The notes under the pieces are model-generated. The model worked only from the letters and a program-made list of their open reading frames with translations, ran no database searches and was not told where the DNA came from. 10,623 bases of DNA from positions 1 through 10,623 of the forward strand of contig JABDRK010000218.1 in the NCBI GenBank assembly GCA_013041785.1, given 5' to 3'. This document shows positions 5,700 to 10,623 of the stretch, piece by piece. Positions within the stretch are counted from its first letter, which is position 1. The number at the start of each line of letters is the position of its first letter. The position numbers were made by a program, and so were the translations under genes. The DNA comes from Eudoraea sp. (GTDB lineage: Bacteria; Bacteroidota; Bacteroidia; Flavobacteriales; Flavobacteriaceae).

Positions 5700-8609
5700 T
5701 AATTTTGTTGAGAGTTGTATGATTTTGTTCTTGCGGATTTTTGGAGTTATAGATTCTAGATATGAAGAACCTATGGCTTTTCTGTTTTCGACAAATGGTC
5801 TTATTTGGAAGAGCCAGAGTTTGTCATCCTTAAATCCAAGTTCCACATCGTAGGCACCGTCATAATCCGATTTAGTTTCTTTGGGAAGAATCTCTCGCAA
5901 GCTTGCTGCAAACTCCCTCAACTGTTCGATGTTGGCCTTTTTGAGCATCGGTTGCTCGAAGGTAGCGGTCTGTCTGGATGTACCGCCATTTAAAGGCAAG
6001 CGGTTGTAATACACCTCCCTGGCTGGGGCCAGGAGCTGAGAACCTTTTGCCGTTATCAGATGTGTTTCTGCCGCCTGCCCATCGACAGCGCCTCCTGCGC
6101 CCCTGCTAAAGGCCACGGTAAGATCGTCCTCTGTGCCCACATTGATTCCTTTGGTGATGATAACTCCGGAATAATCCACATCCACACTGGGTATTACAAG
6201 AATGGAAGGAAAGACATTTTCAGGATTCAAAAGATACTTCTGACGCCATTTAAAGCTTCTTTCAGAATACGGGGAAGCCCAAACATCTTTGATTCCCTGC
6301 ATTATCTTTTCCCTGTCTACCGTATTGAAAATTGTAAGATTTAAACCCGCCCCCGTAAAATCCTTCAGGTCTTCCATATTAGTGTCACTTCGAAGGAAAA
6401 CAGGAATTTCTCCCAGCTCTTTTCCAAACACAGATGAAAATTTCAATTCAATATCCTCAACAAAAGACTTCTTCAGAGGCATTGTCCGGATAGCTTGCCT
6501 AAGAAAGTCTAATCGTTCTAACTGAAATTGTTCAACCTCCTCTTCCGATTTGCCTGAAGATCTCATATTGTCTGCCGTAGCGAACATCGCACGAAGAAAC
6601 TGCCAGTATGATCCTTCATAACCCGGAAGATCCTGATCCATATGCTCTTTAAAAATCCCGAATGGAATTACCAGCCCTTCAACCACATCCTCGGGAAACA
6701 TTTTTTTCAATTGTCCCAGATTTGCCGCTTTTGGCCCGCAGAGTTTCCCGGAATTCGATGCATCTACATCTCGCATATTAAGTACTTCCATCACATCCAG
6801 GCGTATATCTCCGACCGGGACTTTAATCTTCTGCATATCACGTTCCTTTTTAGCAAACAGTGCTTTTTCTTCTGATGTCATCTCCTTTTCGGCCTTCATC
6901 AGTACAGTACCTTTGTTTGAGACCGCATAAAAAACCTGCATCCCATTGAATTTCTTTAATTCCCTGAGATTTTCGTCAGAAAGTGCCGCATTAGGTATCC
7001 CGAGATTTCTTGCCAGCAATTGAACATGTGACACCAAATTACCCTCTGCAACAGTAGCAATACCGGCAACTGGTTTCAGGTCTGATGGGGGTTTCTGGAA
7101 GATGTATATTTTATTCGGTGAAACCTCTAGCTCTTCTCTGTAAGTCTCAATTACCTCAAGTTCGCCCATGGCATAACCAGGATTCAAACCTCGTATGGCA
7201 CTTAAATTTCGCAGATCCAAAACTTTGTTGATCAATTCCGATTCTTTTGAAACAAAACTGCCCAGGTCACTAACAGCTTTCCCCAGATGCAATACAAGGG
7301 AAGCTCTTATCTTGTCATCCATAAATCCATTGGCTAGAGGTTCAAAAGCACTATATCGGTTTACTTCCTCATCAAAGTGTGCTTTAAACATACTTGTACT
7401 CCATTCTACGGCACTGCGGGCTCTATCCAGGATATTTGTCAGTTGTTCCAGAGTAAGCGATTTTACCTCAATATTGGTCAGATCCGAAGACAATTGTTCC
7501 CACTCCCAGATTTCCATGTACCCCGCGCCAGCGGACGCCAGTGTTAAACTGCATATTTTTTGTAACTGTTCCTGGACGTTCTCAGGATTCCAGTCGGCTT
7601 CAGCCTTAAAAATTATCTCTTCAAGACGAAGGGAAAGGTCCATCAAACGCAATCTCAGTTGTTCATCCTCTTCGAGAATTATTCCCTGCCTGATTAGCCA
7701 CATTGCTTCTGAACCTTCCCGAATTAATTCCACAGGATTATTATTAAAATCTCTGCTCCCTAGTTTAAGTAAGGCAGTATGCAATTCCGGATGTGATAAT
7801 ACAGGCAAGTCCTTCAGGAGATTCTGAAGATCCACCGGAGTAAAAAATTCCCGCATCGTTTTTAGCAGGGTGGTAAACTGATTTTGAAGTGCAGTTGTAA
7901 GTTGTCCTTTATTGCGTTCCATGAATCGCTCAACCTCCCTAATATCGACTGATTGAGGACGGCTGTGAATTTTAACCCTGAGATCCATAAATGACGGAAA
8001 CTGATCAGAGAGCACCTTAGATTCACTTCTCATCTTCATTCCCAGGTTGTCATCTTCCTTGTAGGGAATGTCGCGCATTGAATTTCTAAGAAGAAAAAAA
8101 TACTTCTGTAAATTCTCATCTTCGGCTAATATTTCTTTAAAAAATGTCAATCCCCATTCAGTCTCGTCTTCTGCCTGAATTGCACCTCGATAGAATTGTC
8201 CTTTTGCATTGATCCATCCATTGTCTACTGATGTTAAATACCGTTCGAGTTGATACTGCTTTAACCGACTAAAATTATTTTCCGGATTCCAGATTGCTGT
8301 AGTACTAGTATTGGTAAGAATCTGCCCGAAATAAATCCCATTTTTCTTTGCAATCTCAGTCACTACATCCTTGTAACGGGCATGTTGATTACCTGGCCCA
8401 ATGTTCTCGGGGCAGGGATCCTTGGGCTGGCGTATACTTCCATCCGTACAAAACCACCTGATATCCTTGTACGGACCACGTATGTCTTTTTTGAATTCCT
8501 GTACAAATTTGCTGAGTTCTGCTGTTTTGTAATTTTGAGAAAATAACGTAGTTGCACTCAGAATTATAAGGGATGTTATGATCCTACAGGAATAACGAAT
8601 TCTATCCAT
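5697..8609 (-). CDS. Exported PEP-synthase/dikinase-like protein: unknown N-terminal region, mobile His domain, C-terminal ATP-binding domain
   Basis: The 970-residue product starts with a likely Sec signal peptide (h-region about 10-23, cleavage after LFSQ near residue 25). Residues about 26-470 are mostly helical and not recognised; Cys54 and Cys66 could pair. Residues about 477-570 match the PEP-utilising mobile (swivelling phosphohistidine) domain, with SHVQLLARNLGIPNA placing His528 at the catalytic position. Residues about 618-940 match the PPDK/PEPS ATP-binding domain: CGPKAANLGQL (Lys627), VIPFGIF, FLRSDTNMEDLKDFTGAG (Arg740, Glu746, Asp747), VWASPYSERS and the closing LFQIRP (Gln935, Arg937). 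PEP synthase and PPDK run ATP-binding, His, then PEP-binding barrel; here the His domain comes first and no barrel is present, recalling glucan water dikinases. The phosphate acceptor is unknown. An ATP-dependent enzyme with a signal peptide is unusual. It lies between DUF1611 (19-base gap) and the serine hydrolase. Confidence 0.85.
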   Translation of the reverse strand: MDRIRYSCRIITSLIILSATTLFSQNYKTAELSKFVQEFKKDIRGPYKDIRWFCTDGSIRQPKDPCPENIGPGNQHARYKDVVTEIAKKNGIYFGQILTNTSTTAIWNPENNFSRLKQYQLERYLTSVDNGWINAKGQFYRGAIQAEDETEWGLTFFKEILAEDENLQKYFFLLRNSMRDIPYKEDDNLGMKMRSESKVLSDQFPSFMDLRVKIHSRPQSVDIREVERFMERNKGQLTTALQNQFTTLLKTMREFFTPVDLQNLLKDLPVLSHPELHTALLKLGSRDFNNNPVELIREGSEAMWLIRQGIILEEDEQLRLRLMDLSLRLEEIIFKAEADWNPENVQEQLQKICSLTLASAGAGYMEIWEWEQLSSDLTNIEVKSLTLEQLTNILDRARSAVEWSTSMFKAHFDEEVNRYSAFEPLANGFMDDKIRASLVLHLGKAVSDLGSFVSKESELINKVLDLRNLSAIRGLNPGYAMGELEVIETYREELEVSPNKIYIFQKPPSDLKPVAGIATVAEGNLVSHVQLLARNLGIPNAALSDENLRELKKFNGMQVFYAVSNKGTVLMKAEKEMTSEEKALFAKKERDMQKIKVPVGDIRLDVMEVLNMRDVDASNSGKLCGPKAANLGQLKKMFPEDVVEGLVIPFGIFKEHMDQDLPGYEGSYWQFLRAMFATADNMRSSGKSEEEVEQFQLERLDFLRQAIRTMPLKKSFVEDIELKFSSVFGKELGEIPVFLRSDTNMEDLKDFTGAGLNLTIFNTVDREKIMQGIKDVWASPYSERSFKWRQKYLLNPENVFPSILVIPSVDVDYSGVIITKGINVGTEDDLTVAFSRGAGGAVDGQAAETHLITAKGSQLLAPAREVYYNRLPLNGGTSRQTATFEQPMLKKANIEQLREFAASLREILPKETKSDYDGAYDVELGFKDDKLWLFQIRPFVENRKAIGSSYLESITPKIRKNKIIQLSTKL

Positions 8610-8628
8610 AGCTTTTTTGATTCTTTTA

Positions 8629-9699
8629 TTACACTTTACTTTTCAATAACTCAACAAGCGGTTCTGCCCCAAATGCCAGTACATCATAAGCCGGAATTCC
8701 GGTTTCTGCAGTAATCGCTTTACAAGCTGGCTCGATCTCCTCAGGTTCCATGTCTTCGTGGTTTACCGTTATGGCGATGACCTTTTTCCCTGAGATCACT
8801 TCCAGGGCATGGATCTGTTCGGGGAGTGAGTGCAAACGATACCCGGGAAATCCATCGTATTCTATTCTCCTCGGGGCGTGTTGCAGGATCACGTAATCCG
8901 GTCGGCCTGCCGCCAGGATCTCAAACCCTCCGGGATAAGCCGGATTCATGAGACTACCCTGCCCTTCAATCACAATTACATCGGGTTTTTCATTTTTCCA
9001 TGCGCTAACCACGGCATGTTCGATCTCTCCTGAGACAAAATCGTTGATGCAGCTATCCATGATCATGCTGTACTTTGCCCCCTGCATCCACCCGGTCTGT
9101 CCGGTCCCTATCATTTCAGCTTTAAGTCCCGCCTTCCGAAAGGCGTGTACCAGGATCCATGCAGTGGTCCTTTTCCCAATGGCAGAGTCAGTCCCAAGAA
9201 CAGCGAGTTTTAAACAGGAAACTTTCTCAATTTCTCCTGTAAAGAAATGCAGCTTATCCCTGTCGGGCGTTTTTCTCACATCCCTTACCCGGCATCCTTT
9301 TTCCCTGGCTATCTGCATAAGGGCTTCATCGTTGGTCAGGAAGTCGTGCAACCCACTGTCCAAATTCCAACCCAGATTCAGGGCTGCCGTTATCGTCTTC
9401 TTAGCCTCTACAGGCAAGCGGCCCCCATCCGGTGCCAGACCTATTACAAGGCTTTTTGGAAAATTTTCACTCCCTTCCAGTGCCTTTACAGCACTATGTA
9501 TATCACTAAAAATCGGAATACCGCTTGTTTTGCGATCGAGCACTTCCCCGGCATCTTTTCCTGCATATCGACTATCGAGGACTCCAACCACATTGTATCT
9601 TTCTGTAAATCGAACAAGACCATGGGCCGTTTTCCCATTAGGGGTATTGAAAGCCCCTTCGCAATACACCAGGGCATTTCCATCTATAGATTTTTTCAT
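8629..9699 (-). CDS. dgcN: DUF1611/DgcN-family P-loop protein (D-glutamate or dipeptide metabolism)
   Basis: The 356-residue cytoplasmic protein fits the usual size and layout of DUF1611. An N-terminal Rossmann-like half (about 1-155) has LVIGLAPDGGRLP near 84-96. The C-terminal half is a P-loop domain with GTDSAIGKRTTA (169-180), GTGQTGWM (198-205) and VIEGQGSL (243-250), the family's signature motifs. In marine bacteria DgcN has been described as an N-acetyltransferase for D-glutamate acting with the racemase DgcA; in Bacteroidota such genes often sit beside dipeptide epimerases. No epimerase gene is seen here, but it could lie beyond the right edge. The ATG at 9699 follows an A-rich 12-base gap after the PLP-enzyme gene and has no Shine-Dalgarno. 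Family assignment is firm; the exact reaction in this organism is inferred, so the symbol is tentative. Confidence 0.86.
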   Translation of the reverse strand: MKKSIDGNALVYCEGAFNTPNGKTAHGLVRFTERYNVVGVLDSRYAGKDAGEVLDRKTSGIPIFSDIHSAVKALEGSENFPKSLVIGLAPDGGRLPVEAKKTITAALNLGWNLDSGLHDFLTNDEALMQIAREKGCRVRDVRKTPDRDKLHFFTGEIEKVSCLKLAVLGTDSAIGKRTTAWILVHAFRKAGLKAEMIGTGQTGWMQGAKYSMIMDSCINDFVSGEIEHAVVSAWKNEKPDVIVIEGQGSLMNPAYPGGFEILAAGRPDYVILQHAPRRIEYDGFPGYRLHSLPEQIHALEVISGKKVIAITVNHEDMEPEEIEPACKAITAETGIPAYDVLAFGAEPLVELLKSKV

Positions 9700-9711
9700 T
9701 TTTTTTTGATT

Positions 9712-10623
9712 TTAATTTTTGGCCGTGAGTACGGCCACATATCTGTCTGGTTCCATCTGTTCTCTTTCATGGATTTCCAGCAGGGCTATTAGTCCGGCCG
9801 TCGAAGCAGGTAAGATCCTGAATCCCTCCTTCTTTTGCAGTAAGCTGCTCATTTCCTTTAGCTTCTTATCACTCACATTAACAGCCTCTCCGCCGGATTC
9901 TCTCAAAGCATAAAGGGCCTCTTCCCCGTCAAAACTATGCCAGTTGATCAAGGGCTCATTGTATTTTGTTTCTCTGATATTTGTAGGTTCAAGATCTTTG
10001 CAGAAATCAAATCCTTTTTTAAACGACTGCACAATTGGATTTTTATAGGAGGAAGAAGCGGCAATCATTTTAGGGATTCTTGAGGTCTTTCCTCTCTTAT
10101 ACAAACTCACGAATCCTCTGTAGATTCCGGCCATTAATGTTCCGTTGGAAACCGGAACTGCGCAGTATTTAGGGGCATCACCCAGGTCCTCAAAGATCTC
10201 ATTGGCAATCTGAGCATAGGAAGATATCTGCAAGGGTGTATTTGCCCCACCGGGATTGGCATCGTACCATTCGTTCTGCGTGGCCAGCTTGCTGCTTTCA
10301 GACACCACGTCTTCATAACTTCCCGGCAACCTGATGATCTCGGCATTCAGGGAGCGCATTTCTTCAACCCGTTCTGTATGGTATGTCTCCGGGATATAAA
10401 TCTTACAGTGGATCCCGGCCAGATTTGCTGCCAGGGCTACTGCCACTCCGTAATTGCCACAAGTGGCCAGACTTACCACATCAAAGTTACGGCGCAGCGC
10501 ATCGTACACCTGTGCAAAGGCGATGCGGTCTTTCTGGGTTCCGGTAGGGTTGTCACCTTCGTACTTAATGTAAAGTTGGCGGATGTTAAATTCCCGTTCC
10601 AGGGCCTTTGCCCTGTTCAGTGC
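9712..10623 (-). CDS. Threonine-synthase-like PLP-dependent enzyme (fold type II), 5' end cut by right edge
   Basis: The visible 303 residues lack the true N-terminus, which lies beyond 10623; a GTG at 10509-10507 is only an internal valine, because the frame continues upstream with conserved sequence. That upstream part holds GDNPTGTQKDR, where the Lys (visible residue 31) should bind PLP as in threonine synthase and related beta-family enzymes. Further motifs are ATCGNYGVAVA (cofactor-contacting Asn), the glycine-rich phosphate loop as PVSNGTLMAGIYRG and the late PASTAGLIALLE. Length and motifs fit threonine-synthase-like enzymes, but context argues against the ordinary homoserine-pathway thrC: it is the most upstream visible member of an operon with DUF1611, a dikinase-like protein and a serine hydrolase. 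It may be a lyase or racemase for a hydroxy amino acid or amino-acid product of the module. Substrate uncertain. Confidence 0.85.
   Translation of the reverse strand, partial: ALNRAKALEREFNIRQLYIKYEGDNPTGTQKDRIAFAQVYDALRRNFDVVSLATCGNYGVAVALAANLAGIHCKIYIPETYHTERVEEMRSLNAEIIRLPGSYEDVVSESSKLATQNEWYDANPGGANTPLQISSYAQIANEIFEDLGDAPKYCAVPVSNGTLMAGIYRGFVSLYKRGKTSRIPKMIAASSSYKNPIVQSFKKGFDFCKDLEPTNIRETKYNEPLINWHSFDGEEALYALRESGGEAVNVSDKKLKEMSSLLQKKEGFRILPASTAGLIALLEIHEREQMEPDRYVAVLTAKN

Noticed and set aside
7195..7827. Plus-strand open frame (210 codons) inside the dikinase-like gene
   Set aside because: It is antisense to an unbroken 970-codon gene, and its product is Ser/Arg/Cys-rich low-complexity sequence without a domain.
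5697..8609. Annotation as ordinary PEP synthase or pyruvate phosphate dikinase
   Set aside because: The domain order is wrong, the PEP/pyruvate-binding barrel is absent and there is a signal peptide.
8948..9709. Long plus-strand open frame (253 codons) opposite the DUF1611 gene
   Set aside because: The opposite strand encodes clear P-loop and family motifs over the same span; this frame's product is rich in Ser, Pro and Arg with no recognisable domain, as expected for an antisense shadow.
9686..9725. T-rich run between the PLP-enzyme and DUF1611 genes as a terminator
   Set aside because: There is no hairpin stem before it, and on the transcribed (minus) strand the run reads as A, which fits an A-rich translation start region instead.
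9712..10509. GTG at 10509 as the start of the PLP-enzyme gene
   Set aside because: The frame continues to the window edge and the upstream part holds the PLP lysine motif GDNPTGTQKDR, so a start at 10509 would remove the catalytic residue.

Overview
The window looks like chromosomal DNA of a marine-type Flavobacteriia/Bacteroidota member. This rests on moderate-to-low GC, weak or absent Shine-Dalgarno sequences, short A-rich gene junctions, signal peptides ending in flavobacterial style (e.g. ...LFSQ), a TAnnTTTG-type promoter box, and gene families I associate with that group. No species can be named from the sequence alone. There is no sign of mobile DNA, tRNA, rRNA or CRISPR.

Layout, left to right. 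(1) Positions 1-457, minus strand: N-terminal 152 residues of an unrecognised protein that runs off the left edge. (2) 458-685: divergent intergenic region with a candidate promoter for the rightward genes and a short leader ORF with a strong Shine-Dalgarno match on the minus strand. (3) 686-4439, plus strand: an exported class A beta-lactamase-like serine hydrolase, then a large membrane protein joining an NTT/Tlc-like (MFS-type) nucleotide-transporter domain to about 490 residues of HEAT-like repeats. (4) 4436-10623, minus strand: four tightly packed genes, in transcription order a threonine-synthase-like PLP enzyme (cut by the right edge), a DUF1611/DgcN-family protein, a large exported PEP-synthase/glucan-water-dikinase-like protein, and a second membrane-anchored or exported serine hydrolase. 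Gaps are 12, 19 and 1 bases, so this is almost certainly one operon. The two transcription units converge and share a four-base TTAA containing both stop codons.

How the genes may work together (inference). The module combines two paralogous envelope serine hydrolases, a putative nucleotide carrier with a HEAT tail, an ATP-dependent phosphotransferase-like protein with a signal peptide, and cytoplasmic amino-acid enzymes (DgcN-type D-glutamate/dipeptide metabolism and a threonine-synthase-like enzyme). Two readings are possible: an envelope or peptidoglycan-peptide scavenging system feeding D-Glu or dipeptides to the cytoplasmic enzymes, or an extracytoplasmic phosphotransfer system in which the NTT-like protein handles the nucleotide. 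The exported dikinase-like protein, with its inverted domain order and about 470 uncharacterised N-terminal residues, is the most unusual item here.
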